Source: Sphingobacteriaceae bacterium
Lineage (GTDB): Bacteria > Bacteroidota > Bacteroidia > B-17B0 > Aurantibacillaceae
Assembly (NCBI GenBank): GCA_016705695.1
Contig: JADJLA010000009.1
Span: 80,620 to 144,619 of the forward strand
DNA length: 64,000 bases
Direction: 5' to 3'
Shown here: one piece after another, positions 34,792-43,594 of the stretch
Position numbering within the stretch: position 1 is the first letter of the stretch
Layout: the number at the start of each line of letters is the position of its first letter
Made by a program: the position numbers and the translations under genes
The notes under the pieces: model-generated
The model's input: only the letters and a program-made list of their open reading frames with translations
What the model was told of the DNA's origin: nothing
The model's database searches: none

Positions 34792-34809
34792 TTATGCATT
34801 AGTGCATAA
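34792..34809. repeat. Palindrome upstream of the helicase start
   Basis: TTATGCA-TTAG-TGCATAA, perfect 7-base arms, 28 bases before the helicase ATG on the minus strand. It could be an operator or leader hairpin. Confidence 0.45.
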
Positions 34810-35027
34810 ATACCTTTCTTGATGAGAAAAGTGTAAAAATACCGAATTGTAATTGAGAGGCTACAATAGATTGAGATACAATCTTCCAATGAAGAGTACA
34901 AATATATGACATTATATTGATATAAAATCTTTTATTTTGACCAAAACGCCTAAAACGCCCTATTATCAAGGGTTTTAAGGAGTATGAACAGAGAGATGAA
35001 AGCCTTGGGACCTTATTTAAGGGAGAA

Positions 35028-35293
35028 TTATAGCAACTGATTCAACCTCGTAACGATGTTTTTTTTGTCTTTAGCAAATTTGGTGCGCCAATAGATCCTC
35101 ATTTCCTTTTTCATGATAGAATTGATGATATCTAGTTCTTGGCTATGAGTGGAGCTATTGCTTTCAAAAAGCGCTTGCAATTGTTTTAAAATAGCAAACG
35201 TTTGATCAGCATCGGCACCATTTTCAATTTGGGCAATGCGTTTTGCTAATTCTGTTATGATCTTTGAACTTTTTGTTCTCTGCTTGGTTCCAT
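35028..35293 (-). pseudogene. Small helical protein of unknown function, one-base break near its start
   Basis: The ATG at 35293 lies 2 bases after the GT9 stop. The first codons read MEPSREQK, then the frame shifts into SSKIITELAKRIAQIENG ... FAILKQLQALFESNSS ... MRIYWRTKFAKDKKNIVTRL to a stop at 35028. One extra A in the A5 run near 35275 joins them into about 89 residues. All predicted alpha-helix, no membrane segment. I recognise no family. The long open stretch after the shift, with coherent codon use, supports a real gene. Confidence 0.5.
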
Positions 35294-35295
35294 TT

Positions 35296-36270
35296 CTATT
35301 TACAAAGGTAAGCTAATTTATTGAACAGCCTTTTTACATCAATTAACCTGACCGCAATTAAATGTCCCTTTGGACAAGCTTTATAGCCGTGCATTCCAAG
35401 GTCTGCAATCCATCTCACCCGCATCAATAACTCTGCTGTTATCCGACAATGGATAAAAACCAAATTCTTTAACCGTAGAGCAAAAGAAAGCAGTTACAGG
35501 AGCGTTTGTAGCTGAGGCTAGATGAAGTGGTGCGCTATCGTTCACATAATTCATTTTGCTTTTGCATTAAGGCGGATTGGAGTGCTTAATTGCCCGCTCA
35601 GATCAATGATGTTGTTATGTTTGCTTTCTTATATGATCTTTTTTGCCAGATCGGAATCGTTTGCGCTTCCTAAAATATAAATAGTGGTTGATGAAGAAAG
35701 CAGATCACAAAGTTCTATCCATTTCTCAATTGGTAATTGCTTGGTGAACAAACAGATGAAGGAGCGATGCAAATGAAGTTATCTTTTAAAAAGGATTTAT
35801 TTTTCAATATCACTAGCAGAAGAATATATTTTTGGTTTTGAGATATCTGTTCTGCAAAATCGGAGATCAAATTATTATAGCGTTCAATCTCATGTTTACC
35901 GTCTCCAAATGTGTGATGCGGCGCGTGATCAAATAATAAGCAAAAGGTGTTTGTTTGTAGCCTGCTTTATGTCTGCTCCAGAAAATGCTGGTTAAAAATC
36001 CTGAACTCGCAAAACGATGACAATTTACTACAAGATCATATTTGTTTTTTCTTATCTTACTTAGCGTGCCAAATAAGTTTCCGTATTTGTTTGTGGTCTT
36101 ATCCCAAACCAAAACTTCTTTTAAAAAAGGATGGTCTTTGTAAATTCCCTCATTTCCTTTTCGCACCAGAATTGAAATAGAAGCGGTAGCAAATTTTGAA
36201 TGTAATTTTTCAACTAGAGATGAGCAAGAATTGCATCTCCAATAAACGCAGTTTGAATTATGAGGATGTT
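35296..36270 (-). pseudogene. Glycosyltransferase family 9 (heptosyltransferase-like), broken by several indels
   Basis: About 325 residues in pieces. N-terminus NILIIQTAFIGDAILASLVEKL, then RKGNEGIYKDHPFLKEVLVWDK and NCHRFASSGFLTSIFWSRHKAGY in one intact 99-codon frame (35867-36166), later QLPIEKWIELC, YILGSANDSDLAK, NIIDLSGQLS, MNYVNDSAPLHLASATNAPVT, FGFYPLSDNSRVID and LGMHGYKACPKGH at the end. This is the full order of a GT9 enzyme, which adds sugars to lipopolysaccharide-type glycans using ADP-sugar donors. The start codon is not intact: taataacatcc where TAATG-AACATC is expected just after dapD, i.e. a missing G. Confidence 0.8.
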
Positions 36271-36271
36271 A

Positions 36272-37075
36272 TTATACTGCAACGTTATGTTCTCTTAATG
36301 CATCATTCAAACTCGTTTTAAGATCGGTACTCTCTTTACGTTTACCAATAATTAAAGCGCAAGCTGCATGGTATTCGCCGCTGCAAATTTTTGGTGTACG
36401 ATCCGGAATAACTACGCTTCTTTCAGGAACAAAACCTTTTGTTTCACTAGGTTTATCACCTGTAACATCAATTATTTTGGTTGACATGGTAAGAACCACG
36501 TTAGCGCCTAAAACCGCTTGTTTTCCTACTCTAACGCCTTCTACCACAATACAACGACTTCCAATAAAACAATCATCTTCAATAATAACAGGCGCGGCTT
36601 GTACCGGTTCTAATACACCACCAATTCCAACGCCACCACTTAAGTGAACATTTTTTCCAATTTGTGCGCAACTTCCAACCGTGGCCCAAGTATCAACCAT
36701 GGTTCCACTATCCACATAAGCGCCAATATTCACATAACTGGGCATCAAAATAACTCCCTTTGCATAAGCTCCATAACGAGCCACAGCGTTAGGAACTACA
36801 CGCACGCCAAGCCCTGCGTAATTTTGCTTAAGAGCCATTTTATCATGGTATTCAAAGGGACCAACTTCAATGGTATTCATTTTACGGATGGGGAAATAAA
36901 GAATAACAGCCTTTTTTATCCATTCGTTAACCTGCCAAGTACCGTTAGCTAGGGGTTCTGCAACACGAAGCTCACCTTTGTCAAGTTTTTCGATCACATT
37001 ATCAATGGTAGCAATGGTTTCTTTTTGTTTAAGTAATTCGCGGTTTGCCCAAGCGGCCTCTATTATTTGTTGCAT
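36272..37075 (-). CDS. dapD: 2,3,4,5-tetrahydropyridine-2,6-dicarboxylate N-succinyltransferase
   Basis: About 267 residues from ATG 37075 (MQQIIEAAWANRELL); the longer frame from a TTG at 37099 is rejected. Left-handed beta-helix hexapeptide region: GAYAKGVILMPSYVNIGAYV, GTMVDTWATVGSCAQIG, VHLSGGVGIGGVLEP and FIGSRCIVVEGVRVG. DapD succinylates tetrahydrodipicolinate on the way to meso-diaminopimelate and lysine. dapF, a later step, is at 42809. The frame is intact in the middle of an error-rich stretch. Confidence 0.95.
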   Translation of the reverse strand: MQQIIEAAWANRELLKQKETIATIDNVIEKLDKGELRVAEPLANGTWQVNEWIKKAVILYFPIRKMNTIEVGPFEYHDKMALKQNYAGLGVRVVPNAVARYGAYAKGVILMPSYVNIGAYVDSGTMVDTWATVGSCAQIGKNVHLSGGVGIGGVLEPVQAAPVIIEDDCFIGSRCIVVEGVRVGKQAVLGANVVLTMSTKIIDVTGDKPSETKGFVPERSVVIPDRTPKICSGEYHAACALIIGKRKESTDLKTSLNDALREHNVAV

Positions 37076-37138
37076 AAAATCAGGTTTTTCGACTTGCAAG
37101 TTACCAAAAATTCGTATATTTGCGTTCCTAATTTATAA

Positions 37139-37212
37139 GGTTCCGTAGCTCAACTGGATAGAGCATCGCACTACGGATGCGAAGGTTTGGGGTTCGACTC
37201 CCTACGGTACCA
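37139..37212 (+). tRNA. tRNA-Arg (anticodon ACG)
   Basis: 74 bases. Anticodon arm TCGCA-CTACGGA-TGCGA gives ACG; T-loop TTCGACT; D-arm GCTC...GAGC. The acceptor stem GGTTCCG/CGGTACC has one T-T mismatch at pair 4-69. CCA is not encoded beyond the discriminator A. Confidence 0.95.
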
Positions 37213-37220
37213 CTTCAATG

Positions 37221-37246
37221 AAAACCCTCATTTTTGAGGGTTTTTT
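37221..37246 (+). terminator. Intrinsic terminator of tRNA-Arg
   Basis: AAAACCCTCA / TGAGGGTTTT with a 4-base loop and T6 run; also A-rich on the other side and so possibly bidirectional with the dgkA-type gene that ends at 37250. Confidence 0.85.
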
Positions 37247-37249
37247 CAT

Positions 37250-37621
37250 TTATACCCCGCTGCATTTTAATAAGATCTTCGGTAAAAATATCACCGCGCC
37301 AATAACCCCGCTAAAAATAACAGCCACTAAAACACTTCCCGCGGCAATATCTTTTATTTCTCCGGCTTTTGAATGGTGTTGGGGATGTAAGTGATCAATT
37401 GTTTTTTCGATCACGGTATTCAACATCTCTAAGCATAATACTAAAGCAATGCAAAATAAAATGGCGACCCATTCCAGGCTAGAGATATTTAAAATAAAAC
37501 CAATAATGATGGTAATAATTGCGCAAAATACATCGATCAAAAAATTTCGTTCTTTAAATGCAAATCCAATTCCTTTGAAGGCAATTAGGAAAGCAGTATA
37601 AAGACTTTGTTTCTTTTTCAT
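37250..37621 (-). CDS. Diacylglycerol/undecaprenol kinase family (DgkA-like)
   Basis: 123 residues, three membrane helices. Family motifs: AFKGIGFAFKERNFLIDVFCA, the core LEMLNTVIEKTIDHLHPQHH (ExxNTAIE-type) and KDIAAGSVLVAVIFSGVIG. In Gram-positives this group is undecaprenol kinase, in enterics diacylglycerol kinase; the short form with KAGEIKDIAAGSVL suggests the former type. The start overlaps the cmk stop by four bases (ATGA), so it is translationally coupled to cmk. Confidence 0.92.
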   Translation of the reverse strand: MKKKQSLYTAFLIAFKGIGFAFKERNFLIDVFCAIITIIIGFILNISSLEWVAILFCIALVLCLEMLNTVIEKTIDHLHPQHHSKAGEIKDIAAGSVLVAVIFSGVIGAVIFLPKILLKCSGV

Positions 37622-38322
37622 TCAACCTGATCTTTTGCTAACTGCATATCGGCTATGAGTTTGATCACAAATTCCAGTTGCTGTTCCTTATTAAGATCGG
37701 TATTATCTAAAACAATAGCGTCTTTGGCTTGGATCAAAGGATTTTCTTTGCGATGCATATCAGCATGATCGCGGCTTAATAAATTTTGTAAAACGTCGTT
37801 GATATCATGATAATCGCCATGGCTGCTAAGTTCATCCAGTCTGCGTTGCGCGCGTACCATATTATCTGCCGTCATAAATATTTTTAGTTCCGCATCCGGA
37901 AAAACATTTGTCCCAATATCGCGCCCATCCATTACTACTGCTTTGTTTTTCCCCATCTCACGTTGCATAGCCACCATTTTTTCGCGAGCTTCTTTTATGG
38001 AGCTTACGGCGCTAACATTTTCATTCACTTCCATAGTGCGAATTTCTATCCACATTTTTGCCATTTAAAAATGCTTGAGAGGCATGTAAGGTTGGATTGT
38101 AAATAAATTCAACTTTTATTTTGGAAGCTCTTCAATGAGTTTGTAAAATCATGTTTCTTTTTTATGATCTATCAAGCCATTTTGTAAAGCGTATAAAGTG
38201 ACCAAGCGATACATGGCACCGGTATCAATATAACTGTACTTTAATTTTTGAGCCAATGCTTTTGCCATAGTGCTTTTACCGCAACTCGAAAATCCATCAA
38301 TAGCTATCGTGATCTTTTGCAT
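37618..38322 (-). pseudogene. cmk: Cytidylate kinase, broken by about three indels
   Basis: N-terminal frame: KITIAIDGFSSCGKSTMAKAL (P-loop) and YSYIDTGAMYRLVTLYAL. A middle segment readable only with indels: FYKLIEELPKIKVEFIYNP and HASQAFLNGKNV. The intact C-terminal frame from 38064: REIRTMEVNENVSAVSSIKE (as EIRTMEV), VVMDGRDIGTNVFPDAELK, DHADMHRKENPL and AIVLDNTDL. Together it is a complete Cmk of about 235 residues that phosphorylates CMP/dCMP. The indels are at about 38050, 38060-38070 and 38150. As cmk is normally essential or important, error is more likely than loss. Confidence 0.88.
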
Positions 38323-38645
38323 TGCAATAAATTTACTGATTTTAGTTTAGTTTGTAAAAGCACTCAGTTGATTTTAATCAACAGGTGAGTGTATAATTAG
38401 TCGAACCTCAAAAAGTATTTTTCGTTTATTTGGGCGCCTTTTCGCGCTTTCCGTTCCAAGCCTGCTTGTCCTTTGCTATGTTTGTAGGGCTCCGGTGGCT
38501 TCCGTTGGTCGCCTCCTCGCCCAACAAACATTAGCAAAGTTCTAAGCAGGGCTTTCCACTTCAATCGCGGGCGCAACTTAACGCATTAGTTTATCGTAAA
38601 AAAATGCAATTACTTTGAACCTCTTTTTCCCATTTTGGGCAAACA
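38323..38645. other. Intergenic region with a hairpin and a dispersed-repeat-like GC-rich element
   Basis: 323 bases between mltG end and cmk start, no gene seen. It contains a hairpin at 38361-38391 (CACTCA-GTTGAT-TTTA-ATCAAC-agg-TGAGTG) and a GC-rich element with nested inverted repeats at about 38430-38590. Composition of that element clearly differs from its surroundings. Confidence 0.6.
38430..38590. repeat. GC-rich inverted-repeat element, dispersed-repeat type of Bacteroidota
   Basis: Arms AAGCCTGCTT...TTTGCTATGTTTGT (38458-38485) and ACAAACATTAGCAAA...AAGCAGGGCTT (38524-38554) pair with short bulges. It begins TTTGGGCGCCTTTTCGCGC and ends with CGGGCGCAAC. Elements starting GGGCG...TTCCG and ending in such repeats are common non-coding repeats between genes in this phylum; I know them only by appearance. 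Confidence 0.55.
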
Positions 38646-39688
38646 CTATTTAATTCCCTTTTTATTCATGGCCTTTTGGTAGGCCTTGGCGTATTTTGTA
38701 TGTTGTTCGTAGGTTTCAGAGAAGTCGGAATAGCCATTTAACTCCGGTTTTGCGCAAAAGAATAGGTATTTGTGCTTTGTAAGATCAATAACTTGAAGCA
38801 GAACTTGAGTTTTAACCAAACAAATTGGTCCCGGCGGTAAACCTTTATATTTATAAGTATTGTAGGGCGAATCAATGTCCTTATCCTTATCATAAATTCG
38901 CTGAACGCCCCATAACTTATTTGCAAACACTAGGGTAGGGTCGGCTTGCAAAAGCATTCCTTTATTTAAACGATTTAAATATACACCCGCAATTTTTTGT
39001 TGTTCTTCGGGTATATAACTTTCGTTTTGTACAATAGACGCAAGGGTGATCACTTCTCCAATGCTTAATTTTGTATTCTTTTTTGCTTTGGCTAAGCGTT
39101 CTTTGGTCCAAAAAGTATTATACGTTTTGCGCAATTCATTTATAAGGTCGGGTAGGCTAGTAGCCCAACTTATCTCGTATACCTGCGGAATAATGGTGGC
39201 AAAAGCACAACTAGGCGCTAAGTTAAAATCGCGCTCTAACATATTAGGGTCTTCAAAATACCCTTCTAATTGATCTTCATCTAATTCAAGTTTGTCGTCC
39301 ACGTAAAGAATAAATTCCTCCATGTTATGGATCTGCGAATTGAAGGTGAGCTTTATTTTTCTTGTTTATTGTATTTTATCAAATTGATGATCTGGCGGTG
39401 CGTCATCCCGTTAATGATTCGGTATTTTCCGGGATGGATATTTTGATCGAGTTCCATTTTTTTGGCCATCCACTCAAACTTATCGGTTTCCTTTAAAATA
39501 TTCTTGTCTTTTAATTCATAAATAACATCATTCATGTCAAATGCCGATTGAATGTAAATGAATTCGTAATCTTTATTAAGTTTTACACTTGTTTTAAAAA
39601 AGTTAGTGTATACCCAATAACCACCTACGCCAATTACAATTAGAAATATAAGTAATAGATACGATCGTATGTTTGATTTGCCTGCCAT
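38646..39688 (-). pseudogene. mltG: Endolytic murein transglycosylase MltG, frameshifted
   Basis: About 347 residues in two frames. The N-terminal frame has one membrane helix (SYLLLIFLIVIGVGGYWVY) and the LysM-like part (DVIYELKDKNILKETDKFEW, HPGKYRIINGMTHRQIINLI); it ends at NKQEK. The second frame continues IKLTFNSQIHNMEEF and carries the catalytic Glu in ITLASIVQNESYIPEEQQKI, then YLNRLNKGMLLQADPT and YNTYKYKGLPPGPI. One A missing from the A5 run at 39356-39360 explains the break. MltG cuts nascent glycan strands in the inner membrane. It ends the dapF operon. Confidence 0.9.
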
Positions 39689-39693
39689 TGGTC

Positions 39694-41742
39694 TTACAAA
39701 GATACGTTTTGTAACTGTTTCAATCCCTGTTGAGCTTGCTGATTTTGTGGGTTTTTCTTTAAAATTTGTTTAACTAATTCTAAAGCTTTTGGTTTATTAT
39801 TAATGCTTACATAGTATCCGGCTAAATTCAATAAGGCAGATTCTGAATCCGGCTCAAGGGCCAATGCTTTATTGTAATTGATCAGAGCTTCATTTCCTTT
39901 TCCCTGCAATAATTTTAAGTACCCAAGATTAGTATAGGCCGAGGCTTTCTTTGGATTTTCTTTGATAACAAATAGGAATTGTTGTTCCGCCTCTTTCATT
40001 AAATTACCTTGTGCTAATGTAGTCCCAAATTTAATTTTAAAATCAAGATTATATTTTGCTAACGTGCACGCTTTATCAAACCATGTTAACGATCTTTTCC
40101 TTTGATCGGCATTGTAAAATGCTTCTGCAATATGGTAACACGCCCAAGCATCTTTATTGTTATAGCTCAAATTATTTAATTGCTTATAACAGCTTTCTTC
40201 TCCAATAGTTTCAACATACGAAATTATCTGCTTGAAATTCTGCGTCATAAAACTTAATTGAATTAGATCTTGAAAATTGGCTTTAATATCTTCTTTTGTT
40301 TTAGAGCTTAGGTATTTTTTAGCGGAATCTAAATAGGCCTTATTTTGCTCAAACTTTTCATATTGTTGAATATAAGCCCTTGCTTTTGTTTTTGCCGAAG
40401 GGTCCTTTTCATTGATAGCATACAATCCAATAAATTCTTTGATCTTATCTTTTTCTTTTTTAGTAATTGGTTTTCTGATATAATGATCATGAACTGTTAC
40501 ATGCGGAATATCAATTGACCCTGATGAGGGCATATGACAATTCACACAATTAACCGATTGATAAGGATCATGTCCTTTTTTTGAGTTGCCGGCCTTCACA
40601 ACACTTTTTTCGGTGCACATGAGTTCTGAAGTGCCTCCTGAATAATGACAATTTTTACAAGCATCGTTAAAATGACTATCATTTATTTCGCTCACACTCA
40701 CGTGTGGGTTATGGCAGGTAATACAAGTCATGGCGCCTTTGTAGGGTTTTAAGGCATCTTTAGTTTTTAATTTCTCAAGCGATTTTATAAAACACGCACT
40801 TTGCTTTAAACGATCGGCATGTGAGGCCATAATAAATTCATCATCGGCATTTTTATATTTTGGAAGAAACACACTGATGTGATCGCTCAATTTTTGCCCC
40901 GGTTTGAAATCATAAAAAGAGTGGTTGTTCTTCAAAACGGCATTTCCTTGTAAATGGCAGCGTTGGCAAATATCAAATTGCAGATCAATTGGTAATTTAG
41001 ATGGATTCACAATGGAGTAATCAATTTGTTTGGATGTATCAACCTTGATGCCCCTTTGTTTTTGATTCACGTGTATACTTCCCGGACCATGGCAACGTTC
41101 GCAATCAATTCCGTTTGGAACAAAATTGTATTTGTTCTCCGATCCCAATACAAAGTCAGGATAAGCGTTATGGCAACTCATACATTCTAATCCTATCTTG
41201 CGTGTAAAATGCGAGTTCATACCTTTCTCAAATCCCGGAGGAAGATCCCATTTTTGTTTTTGCGTATAAAAGGTCATTGGCATTTGGTTTAAATACCCAT
41301 TTACATTTTGAATATGCGAATTGGTGTGCTGCCCGGAGCCTATGATGTAATTTACTTGTTCTGTACGTTGGCAAGTTGTATCCTTTCCCTTTCTAAATTC
41401 TTTAATGAATAAACTGTCTTTATCCCAAAATGCTTTGTAATGAAGATCATTTTCTTTGTCAAAGAATGTGGCATTTTTAAAATCGCCCGATGATTTTGAT
41501 TTTGTGGCAAGATCAAATGACTTGCCCATACCAGTATTTATAAACGTGTTATAAATTCCCTGGTGACAAAGTTTACACGTATTCATTCCAACATAGCGCG
41601 CCGAATCGGAATGATTTAAATAGGTGCTATCCGGAATTTTTTGTTCAACGGAACTTACTTCAGTACGCGTTTCACAATTTGTAAGAAAAATGCAAATTGA
41701 AAAGGAAAGTAAAACGAATTTATGGCCTAGTTTAATTGTCAT
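39694..41742 (-). CDS. Seven-heme c-type cytochrome lipoprotein with TPR domain
   Basis: About 682 residues from ATG 41742. Signal sequence with LTNC lipobox. Seven CxxCH heme sites: CKLCH, CMSCH, CERCH, CQRCH, CITCH, CKNCH, CVNCH, all within about residues 55-410. A helical part and two or three TPR units follow at the C-terminus (ASAYTNLGYLKLLQGKGNEA). Proteins of this kind resemble cytochrome c554-type multiheme proteins and would sit in the outer membrane facing the periplasm. No reductase partner is adjacent, so the electron acceptor is unknown. It overlaps the GNAT gene stop by 11 bases and ends 5 bases before mltG. Confidence 0.88.
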   Translation of the reverse strand: MTIKLGHKFVLLSFSICIFLTNCETRTEVSSVEQKIPDSTYLNHSDSARYVGMNTCKLCHQGIYNTFINTGMGKSFDLATKSKSSGDFKNATFFDKENDLHYKAFWDKDSLFIKEFRKGKDTTCQRTEQVNYIIGSGQHTNSHIQNVNGYLNQMPMTFYTQKQKWDLPPGFEKGMNSHFTRKIGLECMSCHNAYPDFVLGSENKYNFVPNGIDCERCHGPGSIHVNQKQRGIKVDTSKQIDYSIVNPSKLPIDLQFDICQRCHLQGNAVLKNNHSFYDFKPGQKLSDHISVFLPKYKNADDEFIMASHADRLKQSACFIKSLEKLKTKDALKPYKGAMTCITCHNPHVSVSEINDSHFNDACKNCHYSGGTSELMCTEKSVVKAGNSKKGHDPYQSVNCVNCHMPSSGSIDIPHVTVHDHYIRKPITKKEKDKIKEFIGLYAINEKDPSAKTKARAYIQQYEKFEQNKAYLDSAKKYLSSKTKEDIKANFQDLIQLSFMTQNFKQIISYVETIGEESCYKQLNNLSYNNKDAWACYHIAEAFYNADQRKRSLTWFDKACTLAKYNLDFKIKFGTTLAQGNLMKEAEQQFLFVIKENPKKASAYTNLGYLKLLQGKGNEALINYNKALALEPDSESALLNLAGYYVSINNKPKALELVKQILKKNPQNQQAQQGLKQLQNVSL

Positions 41743-42259
41743 TGATGAGCTGAAGGAACCATGCATCCTCAAAGTGATTTAAAGAGGTTTTATTCCACGC
41801 TTTTTTTATTCCCGTCTTTTCAAAGCCTGCTTTTTCAAATAACTTCATGCTTGGTGCATTACTGGAATTTACAATGGAGTAAACTTGTTTTAAATGAAGG
41901 ATAGTAAAACAGTAGTTGATAGCTAGTAGTAAACTTTCGTAAGCATATCCTTTACCGGTATAATTTTGATGAATATAAATTCCAACACCAACGCGCGCAT
42001 GCTGCACATCAAACTCAAAAAAATCAATGGTTCCAATAGTTTGGCCGGTAGAATTCTCTACAACCATTAAGCGCAATTGTTTGTTGGTATAAATATCGTA
42101 TTGGCTATTATCTACAAATTCTTTTAATACGTGGCGACTAAAAGGCGTTTGTGTATTGCTCACATGCCATAATTCAATATTATTTTCCCACTCATAAAGC
42201 AATTCAATATCATCATGCTCCATGGCCCTTAACGAAATATGTTCTCCTTTTACAAACAT
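41732..42259 (-). CDS. GNAT N-acetyltransferase (RimJ/RimL type)
   Basis: 175 residues. GNAT fold landmarks: HISLRAMEHDDIELLYEWEN at the N-terminus, GTIDFFEFDVQHARVGVGIYI, the acetyl-CoA loop QNYTGKGYAYESLLLA and SSNAPSMKLFEKAGFEKTG. The order and the FxxP/GxGY pattern resemble SpeG/RimJ-like enzymes that acetylate amines or protein N-termini. Substrate is not deducible. It lies 1 base after the unknown gene at 42261 and overlaps the cytochrome gene. Confidence 0.92.
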   Translation of the reverse strand: MFVKGEHISLRAMEHDDIELLYEWENNIELWHVSNTQTPFSRHVLKEFVDNSQYDIYTNKQLRLMVVENSTGQTIGTIDFFEFDVQHARVGVGIYIHQNYTGKGYAYESLLLAINYCFTILHLKQVYSIVNSSNAPSMKLFEKAGFEKTGIKKAWNKTSLNHFEDAWFLQLINDN

Positions 42260-42260
42260 C

Positions 42261-42812
42261 TTAATAATTTTTTCTTATAGTGTTTATCTTTTCGTTGAGT
42301 TCTTCCTGCGAATACAATGGTATATCCAACGTGTTGTTTTCTAGACTTAAATTTAGTGAATATGCTTGTAAAATAAAATTATTAGACGCCATTCTCTTTA
42401 AAAGATGATAGATCATGTCGTTTGGGGCGCAATTAACGGCATAGAACTCATTATAAAAATCTTTTAATGGAGATAAGCAGGTTGCTTCATTCGATCGTAT
42501 TTGAGGATATTTTTTCAAGATCTCTAGGAACATCGAATTCATATGGTCGTTACTAAATACGGGATGTGGAGATATCTTCAAAAATGCGGATTCAATTTTT
42601 TGTTGTTGAATTGTTCTAAGAAGTGCCGAAATAGAAATATTCGGTTCTATCCCTTTAATTGTAAGCGAATGATATTTTCCATCAATAATTACACCAATAT
42701 GCGGAGGAATACGTTTTACGTGAAGTAAGCAAATAAAAATTCCTTTGGTTAAAGTGGAGTCGGTTAGTTCACCCGGGTTAACAGCTATTGAAGCAAATTT
42801 TGTTCGTGTCAT
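42261..42812 (-). CDS. Unknown conserved-looking protein in the dapF operon
   Basis: 183 residues, soluble, no signal peptide. It starts MTRTKFASIAVNPGELTDS and has a mixed alpha/beta composition with no motif I recognise. Its start overlaps the dapF stop by four bases (ATGA-type), and the GNAT gene follows after 1 base, so it is translationally embedded in the operon. A link to cell-wall precursor synthesis is only suggested by position. Confidence 0.7.
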   Translation of the reverse strand: MTRTKFASIAVNPGELTDSTLTKGIFICLLHVKRIPPHIGVIIDGKYHSLTIKGIEPNISISALLRTIQQQKIESAFLKISPHPVFSNDHMNSMFLEILKKYPQIRSNEATCLSPLKDFYNEFYAVNCAPNDMIYHLLKRMASNNFILQAYSLNLSLENNTLDIPLYSQEELNEKINTIRKNY

Positions 42813-43594
42813 TCTATATCAATAGTACCCTTAAATACAAAATGGGCAGGACCTTCGAGCCAAATATTATAAAATGTATTCGCAAGTACCTTATCAAATT
42901 TTACATTCAGCATTCCGCCTTGTGTTCTTACTGAACAATTATTTTTTGATGTGCTTAAACCAAGACAAGCTGCTGCAAGTGCTGCGGCGGTAACCCCTGT
43001 TCCGCAGGATAAAGTTTCATCCTCAACGCCACGTTCGTATGTTCTTATGTAAATATGGTCGTCAAACTTCTCCATAAAATTTACATTAGTGCCTTCTTCT
43101 TTAAAACGATCGCTGTTTCTGATCTTCCTGCCTTCTTCAACAACATTAAGTGTACTTACTTTTTCAGTTTGTTCTATATAATGAGGTGAGCCTGTATTAA
43201 TAAAAAAATGATTGTTATCCATTTCGATGTTCTTTACATCGTTCATTTTTAACGATACAACATCATCTGGTAATATGAAGGCATCATGCGGACCGTCTAT
43301 TGCCAAAAAACGCGCTTTTTCTTTGATGATACCAAGCTGTTTTGCAAAGGCCATAATGCAACGTCCGCCATTACCACACATAGAGCTTTCATGACCATCG
43401 CTGTTATAATACACCATTTTAAAATCATAACTGATCTCATCCTCAAGTAACATCAATCCATCGGCACCAATTCCAAAATGCCTATTGCACATAAATTTTA
43501 TGCGGGCATAACTTAATTGAAGTTTTGATTTACGGTTATCGATCAAAATAAAATCGTTACCTGTTCCTTGGTATTTATAGAATTCGATCGTCAT
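42809..43594 (-). CDS. dapF: Diaminopimelate epimerase
   Basis: 261 residues. N-terminal KYQGTGNDFILID, the first catalytic Cys in SSMCGNGGRC (Cys73) and the second in ETLSCGTGVTAAALAA (Cys197); GIGADGLMLLE and FMEK block are typical. It interconverts LL- and meso-diaminopimelate for lysine and peptidoglycan. It starts at the stop of the upstream gene (TAATG). dapD is 6 kb away on the same strand. Confidence 0.96.
   Translation of the reverse strand: MTIEFYKYQGTGNDFILIDNRKSKLQLSYARIKFMCNRHFGIGADGLMLLEDEISYDFKMVYYNSDGHESSMCGNGGRCIMAFAKQLGIIKEKARFLAIDGPHDAFILPDDVVSLKMNDVKNIEMDNNHFFINTGSPHYIEQTEKVSTLNVVEEGRKIRNSDRFKEEGTNVNFMEKFDDHIYIRTYERGVEDETLSCGTGVTAAALAAACLGLSTSKNNCSVRTQGGMLNVKFDKVLANTFYNIWLEGPAHFVFKGTIDIE

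Noticed and set aside
29345..39688. True pseudogenisation of cmk, mltG and desaturases
   Set aside because: Breaks are single-base, often homopolymeric, cluster by position and not by function, and leave all motifs intact; sequence error is simpler, though not proven.
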